DNA of 64,000 nt, taken from positions 684,780-748,779 of the forward strand of contig NZ_LMHC01000001.1 in assembly GCF_001427665.1 (NCBI RefSeq). Direction: 5' to 3'. The translations under genes were made by a program, and so were the position numbers. The stretch is from Caulobacter sp. Root655 (GTDB taxonomy: Bacteria > Pseudomonadota > Alphaproteobacteria > Caulobacterales > Caulobacteraceae). Positions 27,090 to 37,901 of this stretch are shown here, piece after piece; position 1 is the stretch's first letter, and each line of letters starts with the position of its first letter. The notes beneath the pieces were generated by a model. It saw only the letters and a program-made list of their open reading frames with translations, searched no databases and was not told the origin of the DNA.

Positions 27090-29021
27090 TCACGACGAGA
27101 CGACCGCCGGTCTGGGCACGAGGTCTCGTTGGAGTTGCTGAAGCCCAGTGTCGATAAGCTTCAAGGCTTCGGCGTAGGATTGGGCGGCGGCATTGAAGGC
27201 CTCCCTATCCTTGGGAACGCGAAGGCGGACGTTTCGCAGCTTCTCGGGCTTTATGCGATTGTGCGAGGCCGAGGTGCCGGAGGCCATGCTCTCAAGCTGT
27301 TGCTGAGCATGCGGATCCCGGAGGAGGAGGCAAAGCCCCGAAGCCGTGAAACCGCTCTTCGCTCTTAGGATCTCGAACTCGGTCGATACGATTGTCGGTG
27401 CTCCAAGGTCCGGTACGATCGCGATGCGCGGAATGCGTGGATTGATTTTCGAGATAACCACCTCACCCGCCTCCGCGGGTGTGCCTGGCGTGATCGGCTG
27501 GTAGTTTTTGATGGACGGGTAGTCCCACACGCCCTCGCTGACGGCATGCAGAATGCTGATGTAGCGGCTGCCTTCCATATAGCGTTGGGTTTTCCGAGCG
27601 CTGCCGACGAAGTCCGCGGCGTCACTCAGGGTGACATAGTCGAAAGCCTCATCCTCATCTTGGGTCGAGAGCGAGAATTGCTTCACGTCCCAGTCAGCGA
27701 GCCTGGAAAAGTCTATCGTTCCCGCCACCATGAGCGGGGCCGTGGAAAGAGTTCGGACCGCCCCGCGCGAGCTTATCGACGTTGCGGTCTCCAGGGCGGC
27801 GGTAAGTTGGTTGGCGCCCTCGACCTTTTTGAAGGCGGCTCCTTTGCGGCGGATAACCTCGAAGCCCAGGTCATCGATGTCCGCGCCAATAAAGTTTGAC
27901 GAGTTGGTCTGTGTTTTCCTTAGCACCAGGATGGCGGTCTTGGTTCGCGTGCCGGCCTGGGCGAAGGTGACGGGCGGCAGATGATAGATCCCCAAGACTT
28001 CGCACTTCTGGCTCAGATACTGGCGCGTCAACGCCGCCACGCCGGCGCCGCCGATGACGCCATCGGGCACGACCACCAGAAGGAGCCCGCCATCCTTGAG
28101 CAGCGTCATGTAGCGCTCGATGAACAGGAATTCGGAATCAATCGGCTTTCTGATGTTGCGGGTCGAGGCGAAGAACGGCAGCGAGGCCTTGCTATGCTGA
28201 GCCAGCCAGGCGGTCTCGAACCGTGCGCCGAATGGAGGATTGGTGAGGATCAGGTCCACGGTTCCGTCGTATTTCGAGATCCATGCGCCATCCTCGAGCG
28301 AGTTGCCCAAGCCCAGGTGAAGGTTGTCGATGCCCGCGCACTTCGCGCTCATGTGCGCGATCCGGAGCATGCGCCGAACCTTGTCCTGGCCGATGAGCAG
28401 AGGCCTCGCCCCATCGCGCGCCAGGCGGCTCTTTTCGAACTCGGTTAGAAATGAAGCGACCCCGCAAGACGGGTCGGCGACAATCAGGGGCGTCGCGGAA
28501 GCGGGGCGTTGTTCGACGTAATGGTTCGCGAGTTCGACCATGAAGTTTGTGACTTCAGGGGGGGTCATGTACTGCGCGTCTTCGGTGTTGCTGCGGAAGT
28601 TCTCGCGGACGAAATGACCGAAGGCTTCGTTCAGCAGGTCGTAACCGAAGGACGCGGGGTCGGAGGCGCTGGCGGCGATCTCGCGCGACGCGTCGAGATA
28701 GAGTTTGAAGAGCGCCTCCCGTTCCTCGGCGATGCGCAGGTGGCTGTTGGGTTCGAAAATCGAACCCCCGGCGTCCAGGTGAAATTCGGGACGGTTCTTA
28801 ATGGTCTCGAAGGCGTCACGCGCGGCGTCACGCGTTTCGATGTCGCCAATCAGGCCGTTGTTCGCGCACAGGACGAGGGCGGTGAGTTTGACGAGTTCGT
28901 CGAGTTTGGCGTTGGAATCTTCGATCGCCCCGAACGTGTGGAACTGTTCCCGGGCCTCTGCTAGCGCTTTGAAGAAGCGCGCTTGATTTGCGGCTTGCTC
29001 GGCCTCTAAAAACACACGCAC
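27090..29021 (-). CDS. Fused N6-adenine DNA methyltransferase-specificity protein
   Basis: A 643-residue protein that combines a Type I HsdM-like methyltransferase (motif I VADPSCGVASFL near 181-192, motif IV LTNPPFG at 259-265, NTEDAQYMTPPEV upstream) with a C-terminal HsdS-like target-recognition domain from about 440 to 615 (YVTLSDAADFVGSARK, EVVISKINPRIPRI, KPEKLRNVRLRVP). One such half-specificity protein would dimerise and read a symmetrical bipartite site. The frame's first plausible start is GTG at 29021. GC and codon use are lower than the neighbours, indicating transfer. Divergent from a C-protein/nuclease pair. Confidence 0.92.
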   Translation of the reverse strand: MRVFLEAEQAANQARFFKALAEAREQFHTFGAIEDSNAKLDELVKLTALVLCANNGLIGDIETRDAARDAFETIKNRPEFHLDAGGSIFEPNSHLRIAEEREALFKLYLDASREIAASASDPASFGYDLLNEAFGHFVRENFRSNTEDAQYMTPPEVTNFMVELANHYVEQRPASATPLIVADPSCGVASFLTEFEKSRLARDGARPLLIGQDKVRRMLRIAHMSAKCAGIDNLHLGLGNSLEDGAWISKYDGTVDLILTNPPFGARFETAWLAQHSKASLPFFASTRNIRKPIDSEFLFIERYMTLLKDGGLLLVVVPDGVIGGAGVAALTRQYLSQKCEVLGIYHLPPVTFAQAGTRTKTAILVLRKTQTNSSNFIGADIDDLGFEVIRRKGAAFKKVEGANQLTAALETATSISSRGAVRTLSTAPLMVAGTIDFSRLADWDVKQFSLSTQDEDEAFDYVTLSDAADFVGSARKTQRYMEGSRYISILHAVSEGVWDYPSIKNYQPITPGTPAEAGEVVISKINPRIPRIAIVPDLGAPTIVSTEFEILRAKSGFTASGLCLLLRDPHAQQQLESMASGTSASHNRIKPEKLRNVRLRVPKDREAFNAAAQSYAEALKLIDTGLQQLQRDLVPRPAVVSS

Positions 29022-29083
29022 GCTCCATGGTAACGATTGAGCGCCATTCTGATAGACATCGAAATGGGCGTCAATGGAGCGTG
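29019..29083. promoter_or_regulatory. Inverted repeat spanning the methylase start
   Basis: CACGCTCCAT at 29019-29028 and its perfect complement ATGGAGCGTG at 29074-29083, 45 bases apart, in the methylase/regulator intergenic region. The left arm covers the methylase GTG. It could bind the C-like protein or fold into RNA; a chance pair cannot be excluded. Confidence 0.4.
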
Positions 29084-29116
29084 GACCGCTTTTGGGTGGC
29101 GAGATTCGATATCCAC

Positions 29117-29335
29117 ATGTCCGACCCTCTTGTCCGAATCGGGAATGAAATTCGCCAGCTTAGGTTGGAGCGAGGCCTGTCTCAGGAGGCTATGGCCGAA
29201 CTGGCGTCGCTCAGTCGCGCCTACTATGGCCGGATCGAACGGGGCGATACGGATTTTTCACTGAGTACTTTGATGAAATTGGGCGCGGCGCTTGGGATGG
29301 CGACTTCCGATATTCTAAAAAGGGTCGGGATTTAG
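29117..29335 (+). CDS. XRE-family controller (C) protein-like regulator
   Basis: A 72-residue helix-turn-helix protein of the XRE/HTH_3 type: IGNEIRQLRLERGLSQEAMAELASLSRAYYGRIERGDTDFSLSTLMKLGAALG is the complete HTH. Size and layout match the C proteins of Type II restriction-modification systems, which delay nuclease expression until the DNA is methylated. The ATG at 29117 is the only sensible start. Its TAG overlaps by one base the GTG of the nuclease gene (TAGTG), so the two are translationally coupled. Confidence 0.9.
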   Translation: MSDPLVRIGNEIRQLRLERGLSQEAMAELASLSRAYYGRIERGDTDFSLSTLMKLGAALGMATSDILKRVGI

Positions 29336-29967
29336 TGGATAAAATATCTGAGGCGCTTTATCTTTTAAGCCGTCATAGAGAGTCATTTTTCGAAATCCGT
29401 GACATTGCTGAGAAATATTCTCACCCTGTTCCTATGGATACCAGGGCGTGGTCTCAGATACTTGTCAGTATTCTCACGGATGTGCCCGGCCTTGGCAGAA
29501 AAAAGGGAGCCGATCTTGCGGATGGATCGGACGTAAAGGCGGCCAATACCTGGGAATCCATCGATAAGGTGCGGTTCAATGGTGTTCTGAAGGCGGGAAC
29601 CCAGGCCGCGGTATCGGGTTCGATGGCCTCATTGGACAAGATGCCTCATCTCTTTTTCGTCTTGTGGGACCAACCGGCTGACCGCGAAGCGCATAGATGC
29701 CGGGTTTGGGCGGTCAGAACGCGGCATGATGTGCACTTCAGAGAAATGAGTAAGAAGTGGTTTGAGAAGAATAAGGCGGGAGAGGTTGGTGACAATTTTC
29801 AACTTCATCCGCCGCTTGGAAAAGACAGCAATCGATTCGCGAACAGATGTGGAAATCTTCTTTATCCATTGCTGTTTTGTGCGGAGAAGGTGATGGGCGA
29901 AAAATCATACAAGCTCGTCAAATATGATGAAGACGTGCTGAAAAACGGCGCGTGTCAGCCGGATTAG
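29335..29967 (+). CDS. Putative restriction endonuclease
   Basis: A 210-residue protein with no certain family by eye. It has a PD-(D/E)xK-like core, VPGLGRKKGADLADGSDVKAAN (about residues 50-71), where the D-x5-D-x-K spacing fits a nuclease catalytic centre, followed by strands FFVLWDQ and CRVWAVRT. Cognate pairing with the methylase and C-like protein makes a site-specific endonuclease the likely role. The gene is markedly AT-richer (for example AAAATATCTGAGGCGC at its start) than all neighbours, the clearest sign of horizontal acquisition in the window. GTG start with AGGG upstream. Confidence 0.72.
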   Translation: MDKISEALYLLSRHRESFFEIRDIAEKYSHPVPMDTRAWSQILVSILTDVPGLGRKKGADLADGSDVKAANTWESIDKVRFNGVLKAGTQAAVSGSMASLDKMPHLFFVLWDQPADREAHRCRVWAVRTRHDVHFREMSKKWFEKNKAGEVGDNFQLHPPLGKDSNRFANRCGNLLYPLLFCAEKVMGEKSYKLVKYDEDVLKNGACQPD

Positions 29968-30031
29968 TCGAATCTGAACGTCGGACCTCGAAGCGGCGCA
30001 CCTGTTCCGTAGTCGGTCGGGCAGGGTTGTT

Positions 30032-30051
30032 GACACGCACATGTGCGTGTC
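30032..30051. repeat. 20-base perfect palindrome
   Basis: GACACGCACATGTGCGTGTC between the nuclease gene and the 3' end of uvrB, that is, between convergent genes at the island edge. Its CACATGTG centre is shared with the palindrome at 37902-37927. Confidence 0.7.
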
Positions 30052-30085
30052 TCCGTTCAGACAACTCCCCCAGAGGGAAGCGGCG

Positions 30086-32371
<2,286 letters not shown>

Positions 32372-32414
32372 GTCCCCGAAGGTAAGGGCTGGCGGGCCCG
32401 GCGGCTAGAGGGGG

Positions 32415-32433
32415 TGCTGACAGCCGGTGTCAG
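32415..32433. promoter_or_regulatory. Inverted repeat in the uvrB/TbpB-like intergenic region
   Basis: GCTGACA-gccgg-TGTCAGC, perfect seven-base arms. It lies about 60 bases before the predicted -35 of the lipoprotein gene, so it could be an operator for either divergent gene. Confidence 0.35.
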
Positions 32434-32495
32434 CAGACTGGCGGCAGGTGGCGGGAGGCTGACTCGATCGCCACAGGATTTTCCCAAAGATCAAC

Positions 32496-32524
32496 TTGCG
32501 GTCGCGGTTACGGTGAAGCTAGAT
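32496..32524 (+). promoter_or_regulatory. Sigma-70-type promoter of the TbpB-like gene
   Basis: TTGCGG at 32496-32501 and CTAGAT at 32519-32524 with a 17-base spacer. Transcription would begin near 32531, after the in-frame ATG at 32528, supporting the TTG start at 32555. Confidence 0.5.
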
Positions 32525-32554
32525 TAGATGTGTAATTTATATTCGGGGGTTGTC

Positions 32555-34504
32555 TTGCGTAATCGGGTCCTGGTGTCGGCCGCCGTCCTGTTGATGGCGA
32601 GCGTGGTGACGGCTTGCGGCGGTGGCGGCGGTGGTGGCGGCGGACCGGTAGGCGGCGTGGTCACACCGCCGGTTCCGCCCGTGACGCCGACCCCGCCCGC
32701 GCCGGTCCCCGCCAACGGCCTGCCGGCCTCCGACTGCGCGGCCAAGCCCTCGGGCCTCGCCTGCGGCAGCCGCACCAACGCCGCGCTGAACGGGGCCTAC
32801 TACAAGCGTCAGGCCCGGCCTGGTTTCCCCGGCGGCGTGCTCACCGAGACCTCGCTCGGACTCGTGGCGCCTTTGATGCTGGCGTTCTCGTCGGGGGCGG
32901 CGGCAACGGCTGGCGACGAGACGATCGACATCGGCTCCGCCCTGACCAGCGCCACCAAGACCCACTTCGATGGACCGTTGGTTGGTGGTTCGGACGCGCT
33001 GGGCGGCTTTGGCCTGCGCGACCTGGGCGGCGGCCAGAGCCTGAAGGTGTTCAACCTCAACCAGGGTTCGGCCAACACACTGGACTATGTGCTTCTGTTC
33101 CGCTTCGACGGCGTCTACGAGCCGACCAACGCTTCCACGGGGGTCAAGGAGTCGTACAAGGAGTTGGTCTACGGCGCCTATGGCGACTTCAGCGCGCCAT
33201 TGACGCCTGGCGTCTATTACGGCGTGGCCAGCTACGCCGGTCAGACGCGCGGGGTGGTCAACACTGGCGGCGCCGAACTGCAGACCCGCAGCGCCCTGAA
33301 CATCGCCTTCAACCTGGAGACCGGGACCCTGTCCGGCCGCACCAGCGACTATCAGGTGCTGGCCGCCAACGGTGTGGTCGGCGCCCCGGCCTCGCCGCTC
33401 GACTTCGTGTTCCGCGCCGAGATGCCGGGCTGGCGGGGGGCGACGGCTCGCGCCTATTTCCAGACCCGGGCGGAAGGCGCGCCGGGCGGCGACCAGAGCC
33501 TGCGCGGCCAGGTGGCCGGAGGCTTCTTCGGTCCGGCCGGCGGCCAGCCGGAGGAGATCGGCCTGACCTATTCGCTGGAGAACAGCACGATCAGCACCTA
33601 TGGCGTCGGCGGCGCCAATCTGGTCGGCGCCCTGTCGAGCACGCCGCTCGGCGGGCCCGATTGCGCGGCGACGCCGGGGCAGATCGCCTGCGCCACGACC
33701 GCCGCGACCTTGTCCGGTCCGTCCGCGTCAACCCTGGCCACCACCGGCGGGACCGTGACGCGCCGCCTCGACGCGACCGCCGCGGATATCTCAGTCGTCT
33801 ACGACCCACAAGGCGCGGGCGCGGCGGATGATCAGTATACCGTGCGCTATGGCCCGAGCGGTTACCAACGCACCTTCCAGAACTTCTCGAAGACCGATGA
33901 CGGCCTGGGGGGTTACCGCCGCTCGGTGCAGTTCGCCGGCGGGCTGGGCGAAGCCCTCTATCTGATCGACATCGACAACGTCTTCGCGGCCAGCCTCGAC
34001 TACGTCCAGATGGTGTCTTTCGAGCGCGATGTCAGCGGCGGCGGTGTTCAACTGGCCTTCCTGACGGTCGGCGCCCAGACTTCGGCCGCCGCCATGCCCA
34101 AGACCGGTACGGGACGGTTTGAGGGGGCGACGCGCGGCTCCCTGTCGATGGGCGGCGGGCAATTCTACACGACGGCCAGCGACATCGAGATGACCGCCAA
34201 CTTCGCCACGGGCGCGATCAATGGCGCGACCTTCAATTTCCGGACCCGCAATCTGAGTGGCGCGCTCAACACCCTGGGCAACAATCCCAATTTCACGTTC
34301 AGCGGCTCGATCGCCTCGGGAGCCTCGACCTTCAGCGGCACGGCCACGGCGCCGAACCTGATCAATGGCCCCGCGGTCAGCGGAACCGTCCAGGGGGCGT
34401 TCTTCGGTCCCGGCGCCGAGGAGGCGGGCTTGGTCTACGATCTGGCCAACCCGACGGGCGGGATCTTCATGCAGGGCGGAGCCGTGCTGGGACGCAAACC
34501 TTGA
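32555..34504 (+). CDS. TbpB-like two-lobed surface lipoprotein
   Basis: A 649-residue lipoprotein. The signal RNRVLVSAAVLLMASVVTAC has a lipobox VTAC, followed by a nine-glycine run and a Pro/Val linker. The rest has two related lobes: each starts with a CAAxP...AC element (SDCAAKPSGLACG and PDCAATPGQIACA) and ends with a GAFFGP-type strand (GGFFGPAGG; GAFFGPGAEE). These are the barrel signatures of transferrin-binding-protein-like lipoproteins, here the TbpB B/D type. TTG 32555 has GGGGG five bases upstream and is preferred over ATG 32528, which precedes the predicted transcription start. Ligand unknown; coupled to a Slam gene. Confidence 0.82.
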   Translation: MRNRVLVSAAVLLMASVVTACGGGGGGGGGPVGGVVTPPVPPVTPTPPAPVPANGLPASDCAAKPSGLACGSRTNAALNGAYYKRQARPGFPGGVLTETSLGLVAPLMLAFSSGAAATAGDETIDIGSALTSATKTHFDGPLVGGSDALGGFGLRDLGGGQSLKVFNLNQGSANTLDYVLLFRFDGVYEPTNASTGVKESYKELVYGAYGDFSAPLTPGVYYGVASYAGQTRGVVNTGGAELQTRSALNIAFNLETGTLSGRTSDYQVLAANGVVGAPASPLDFVFRAEMPGWRGATARAYFQTRAEGAPGGDQSLRGQVAGGFFGPAGGQPEEIGLTYSLENSTISTYGVGGANLVGALSSTPLGGPDCAATPGQIACATTAATLSGPSASTLATTGGTVTRRLDATAADISVVYDPQGAGAADDQYTVRYGPSGYQRTFQNFSKTDDGLGGYRRSVQFAGGLGEALYLIDIDNVFAASLDYVQMVSFERDVSGGGVQLAFLTVGAQTSAAAMPKTGTGRFEGATRGSLSMGGGQFYTTASDIEMTANFATGAINGATFNFRTRNLSGALNTLGNNPNFTFSGSIASGASTFSGTATAPNLINGPAVSGTVQGAFFGPGAEEAGLVYDLANPTGGIFMQGGAVLGRKP

Positions 34505-35841
34505 GGCTCACGGCCAGGGCGGCGCTCGCCGCCCTGGCCGTCGCGATCCTCGACCTTGGCGGTTTCGGCTTCGCCGAGGCGCGCCAGGCCGTCGGCGACC
34601 AGGCCGTGACCCTGGCCGGCGACCAGGCCTTCGCGACGGCGCTGCAACTGTTCATCCGGGCCGGTGACCATCGCCAGGCGCTCGACCTGATCGACACACG
34701 CCCCGACCTCGCCGACCGGGCCGATGTCGTGCGCCTGCGGGCCCAGCTGATGGTGCTGACCGGTCGCGAGCCCGAGGCCCTGGCCCTGCTGGAAGGGCAC
34801 CTGACCCGCGACGCGACCGACGCCCTGGCCCGCTTCCAGGTCGCCGAACTGCACTTCGCCGCCGGGCGCGACGTCTCGGCCGCCCTGGCCTATCGCCTGT
34901 CCCTGGCCGGCTCCCTGGATCCGGGCCGGGCCCGTATCGCCAATCTTCGCCTGGAGCAGATCCAGCAGCGCCGGCGCTGGCGCTTCTGGGCGGGGGCGTC
35001 GGTCGCCCCCGACAGCAACGTCAACGGCGCGACCAACGCCTCGCGGATCGAGCTGTTCGGCCTGCCGTTCGAGCTGGACGACAAGGCCCGCCGCCGTAGC
35101 GGCGTCACGGTCTCGGCCCAGGGCGGGGTGGAACGGCGCTTTCGGCTGGATGGGCGGAGGGCGGTGCGCGCGGCCCTGGTCGGGGCGGTGACCGACGCTC
35201 CCGGCGGCGACTTCGACGACGCTTTCCTGTCGTTGCGGGCCGGGCCCGAATGGACGCTGTCGCCGCGCGCCCAGGTCACTCTGCAGGCGGCGGTCAACGG
35301 CCGCTGGTACGGCGGCGCGTTGCTGGAGACCAGCCAGGGCCTGAGGGTTGAGGGCGAGCTGTCGACCCGCGACAACATCCGCTGGGTGGGCGCGGCGCGC
35401 ATTGACGCGGTCGACGCGCGGCTCAACGATGGTCGCGACGGGGAACTCTACGGGCTGGAACTGGCGCGGACCCGATATCTGGGGCCGACCTCGCTGTGGC
35501 GGGCCAGCGGTTCGCTGGCGGCGCGCGAGGCTCGGTCGTCGACCGAGGCCTATGACCAGCTCCAGCTGGCGGCGGGGCGTCTGTATCCCTTGCCGTTCGC
35601 CACCCTGGCCTATGTCGAGCCCTATGTGATGCATCGACGGTTCGACGGCCTGGCGCTGGCGTTCGGAAAGCGGCGGATCGACAGCGAGTATGGCGTGGTC
35701 GCCCGGCTTTCCAAGCGCGACTGGACGCTGAAGGGGGCTTTCCCGTTCGTGGCGCTATCGATGGCTCGCAACGACTCGACGATCGTCCTCAACAGCTTCA
35801 CCCGGCGTCGGATCGAGGTCGGCTTGACGCGCGAATTCTAG
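34501..35841 (+). CDS. Surface lipoprotein assembly modifier (Slam, DUF560)
   Basis: A 446-residue outer-membrane protein of the Slam family, which helps move lipoproteins such as TbpB to the cell surface. A signal-like N-terminus leads into TPR-like helices (about 40-150: FATALQLFIRAGDHRQALDLI, AQLMVLTGREPEALALLEGHL), then the barrel: RRWRFWAGASVAPDSNVNGAT opens it and NSFTRRRIEVGLTREF closes it, ending in the Phe typical of outer-membrane barrels. The start is TTG overlapping the previous gene's TGA (TTGA), so synthesis is coupled to the lipoprotein. It is probably its dedicated exporter. Confidence 0.88.
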   Translation: MRLTARAALAALAVAILDLGGFGFAEARQAVGDQAVTLAGDQAFATALQLFIRAGDHRQALDLIDTRPDLADRADVVRLRAQLMVLTGREPEALALLEGHLTRDATDALARFQVAELHFAAGRDVSAALAYRLSLAGSLDPGRARIANLRLEQIQQRRRWRFWAGASVAPDSNVNGATNASRIELFGLPFELDDKARRRSGVTVSAQGGVERRFRLDGRRAVRAALVGAVTDAPGGDFDDAFLSLRAGPEWTLSPRAQVTLQAAVNGRWYGGALLETSQGLRVEGELSTRDNIRWVGAARIDAVDARLNDGRDGELYGLELARTRYLGPTSLWRASGSLAAREARSSTEAYDQLQLAAGRLYPLPFATLAYVEPYVMHRRFDGLALAFGKRRIDSEYGVVARLSKRDWTLKGAFPFVALSMARNDSTIVLNSFTRRRIEVGLTREF

Positions 35842-36536
35842 CCGAGGGGGGCGGCCGCGATCACCACCCGTCGCGCCGAGGTGATCGGCACGGGCGGGTC
35901 GAGGATCTGGCCCTTCATCACCGGGTTGATCGCCACGCCGGGCGTCGGCAGGGCCAGGATCTTCTTGACGACGTCCATGCCCTCGATCACCTGGCCGAAG
36001 GCGGCGAAGCCGAGGTTGTCGCCCCCCTGAGCGTTATTGGGCGCGGCCGGGTTGGCGTCGAGATAGGGCGCGTCGCCGATGCAGATGAAGAAGTCCGAGG
36101 TGGCGGTGCCGGGCGCGGTGCGGGCGATCGACACCGTGCCGTCCAGGTGCTTGAGGCCGGTCTGGGTGGTGGGCTCATGGGCGACGGGGGGCAGGGCCCC
36201 GACGTTCTGCAGCCCGCCCTGGATCAGGCCGTACTCCACCGCGCCGGGCGCACGCGAGGCGCGGAAGAAGGTCGCCTTGTCATAGAGCTTGCGGTCGACA
36301 TAGCGCAGGAAGTTGGCGGTGGTCAGCGGGGCCTGGGCGACGGCCAGTTCGATGACGATGCGGCCCTGCGGGGTTTCCAGGGCGACCCGGACGGGCGGCT
36401 TGCCCGCGGGTTTCGGGGCGGGCTGGGGCGTAGCTTGCGGCGTGGGGGCCGGGGCGACCTGGGCGGCGGCCGGGAAGGCGGCCAGCAGACTGGCGCCGAT
36501 CAGCAGGGCGCGGCGGGCGAGGAGGCGATGGGTCAT
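35838..36536 (-). CDS. Exported cyclophilin-type peptidyl-prolyl isomerase
   Basis: A 232-residue PPIase of the cyclophilin type with a signal peptide (RRALLIGASLLAAFPAAAQ) and a Pro/Gln-rich linker before the catalytic fold. It catalyses cis-trans isomerisation of prolyl bonds during folding in the periplasm. Landmarks: ALETPQGRIVIELAVAQAPLTTANFLRYV, DKATFFRASRAPGAVEYGLIQGG, GTVSIARTAPGTATSDFFICIGDAPYLD and GFAAFGQVIEGMDVVKKIL. The substrate-binding Arg is in FFRASR. Its 3' end overlaps the 3' end of the Slam gene by four bases (convergent). Confidence 0.9.
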   Translation of the reverse strand: MTHRLLARRALLIGASLLAAFPAAAQVAPAPTPQATPQPAPKPAGKPPVRVALETPQGRIVIELAVAQAPLTTANFLRYVDRKLYDKATFFRASRAPGAVEYGLIQGGLQNVGALPPVAHEPTTQTGLKHLDGTVSIARTAPGTATSDFFICIGDAPYLDANPAAPNNAQGGDNLGFAAFGQVIEGMDVVKKILALPTPGVAINPVMKGQILDPPVPITSARRVVIAAAPLG

Positions 36537-36624
36537 GGCGCGAGACTAATGCGGGGGGAGGGGGAAGCAAGGTCCTGCCCCACGGGGGGAGGATTATCGC
36601 ATAGGGATTCCCTGCCAAAAAAGT

Positions 36625-36729
36625 CTGTCATCCCGGACGAGCGCGCAGCGCGAAGATCCGGGACCGGGGCGTGAACGCCGACGCTTCCGGCGGTCCCGGA
36701 TCTTCGCTTCGCTACGTCCGGGATGACAA
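36625..36729. repeat. Palindromic repeat, family C
   Basis: Family C element, CTGTCATCCCGGACGAGCGC to GTCCGGGATGACA. A half family A hairpin (36573-36593) sits just before it. Together they fill the gap between the cyclophilin and the small gene downstream. Confidence 0.85.
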
Positions 36730-36789
36730 GGCTTTTGCGTATGCGATTGCCTTGCTCTTGCGAGGAGGGTTTTCCCTGGGTTTAGCCCT

Positions 36790-36993
36790 CTACGCCGCGC
36801 CTCGCGCCGCCACCAGCCGCGCCACCATCCGTCCGGTGCTGTCGGCGATCTGGCGGTCCTGCCGGCGTTCGCCGTCGATCTCGGCCTTCAGTTCGAGCTG
36901 GACCGCCGTCCAGCGCTCGGCGCCAGGCCAGGTCAAGCCCTCGCCGTCCACGGTCCCGAAATGCTCGATGCCGTCCCAGATCCGCTGGTACAT
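36790..36993 (-). CDS. Small hypothetical protein
   Basis: A 67-residue soluble-looking protein (MYQRIWDGIEHFGTVDG...), mixed charged and helical, no signal or cysteine. The ATG at 36993 has GGGAG six bases upstream, the main evidence that it is real. No family recognised. It is a free-standing gene between repeats and crotonase, on the same strand as the downstream cyclophilin. Confidence 0.5.
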   Translation of the reverse strand: MYQRIWDGIEHFGTVDGEGLTWPGAERWTAVQLELKAEIDGERRQDRQIADSTGRMVARLVAARGAA

Positions 36994-37110
36994 GATCGTC
37001 TCCCGAGTGAAGCTTTCAGCTTTCCACCTTTGCGAGCGGATGGCTATGCAGTCTGAGCCAAAAATCCGCTCATCCCGCGAATGTTCCCGCGTGACGCGCC
37101 AGGGCCCTGC

Positions 37111-37875
37111 TCAGCGCTCCTCGAACGTCCCGCCACGCCCGGCCCCGTCCCGGAACCGCCCCGCCCCCGCCCGGGCTTCCTTGCGCAGCGGCTCCACCCC
37201 GCCGCGCGCCTCGCCCAGCAGGGCCTCGTCCAGCGTGAAGTCCCATTGGGCGAAGGCCGAGGCGCGGTCGGCGCGCAGGCAGATCTGCGGGAAGGCGGCG
37301 ACCTGGGCGGCCAGCTCGCGCGCCGCCGCCAGGGCTTGGCCCGCCTCGACCACCCGGTCGGCCAGGCCCCAGGCCAGGGCCTCGGCCGCCTCGACCGCCC
37401 GGCCGGTCAGGATCATGTCCAGCGCCCGGCCCTGGCCGACGATGCGCGGCAGCCGCACCGTGCCGCCGTCGATCAGCGGCACGCCCCAGCGCCGGCAGAA
37501 CACCCCGAACACCGCGCTCGAAGAGGCCACTCGCAGGTCGCACCACAGGGCCAGTTCCAGCCCGCCGGCCACCGCGTGGCCCTCGACGGCGGCGATCACC
37601 GGCTTGGACAGCAGGCGCCGCGTCGGCCCCATCGGGCCCTCGGCCTCGGGGTCGTAGCGCTCGCCCCCGCCCGAGGCGGCGACGGCCAGGTCGAAGCCGG
37701 CGCAGAACGTCCCGCCCGCGCCGGTCAGGATGGCCACGGCGGCGGTCTCGTCGGCCTCGAAGGCGTCGAAGGCGGCGTTCAGTTGCAGCGCCGTGGCCGG
37801 GTCGACGGCGTTGCGCTTATCCGGGCGGTTGATGGTGACGGTCCAGACCGGACCGTCGGTGGTGACTTCGGTCAT
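37111..37875 (-). CDS. Enoyl-CoA hydratase/isomerase family protein
   Basis: A 254-residue crotonase superfamily protein. Oxyanion-hole motifs are clear: AGGTFCAGFDL, EGHAVAGGLELALWCDLRVAS and the downstream FGVFCRRWGVPLIDGGTVRLPRIVG. Family members hydrate enoyl-CoAs or isomerise/hydrolyse related esters in beta-oxidation. It is 60 bases downstream of the single-chain carboxylase on the same strand (with a palindrome between), suggesting linked acyl-CoA metabolism. The second classical acidic residue is replaced by Gly/Thr (GGTVRLPR), so the exact reaction is uncertain. Confidence 0.88.
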   Translation of the reverse strand: MTEVTTDGPVWTVTINRPDKRNAVDPATALQLNAAFDAFEADETAAVAILTGAGGTFCAGFDLAVAASGGGERYDPEAEGPMGPTRRLLSKPVIAAVEGHAVAGGLELALWCDLRVASSSAVFGVFCRRWGVPLIDGGTVRLPRIVGQGRALDMILTGRAVEAAEALAWGLADRVVEAGQALAAARELAAQVAAFPQICLRADRASAFAQWDFTLDEALLGEARGGVEPLRKEARAGAGRFRDGAGRGGTFEER

Positions 37876-37901
37876 TTTAAACTCTCCCGCGCTCTGGGAT
37901 T

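Noticed and set aside
32372..32527. LexA box for uvrB
   Set aside because: No GTTC-N7-GTTC or its complement was found in the intergenic region; only an unrelated inverted repeat.
32528..32554. ATG at 32528 as start of the TbpB-like gene
   Set aside because: It lies before the predicted transcription start and has no ribosome site; the TTG at 32555 has GGGGG and gives a better signal peptide. Kept as an alternative.
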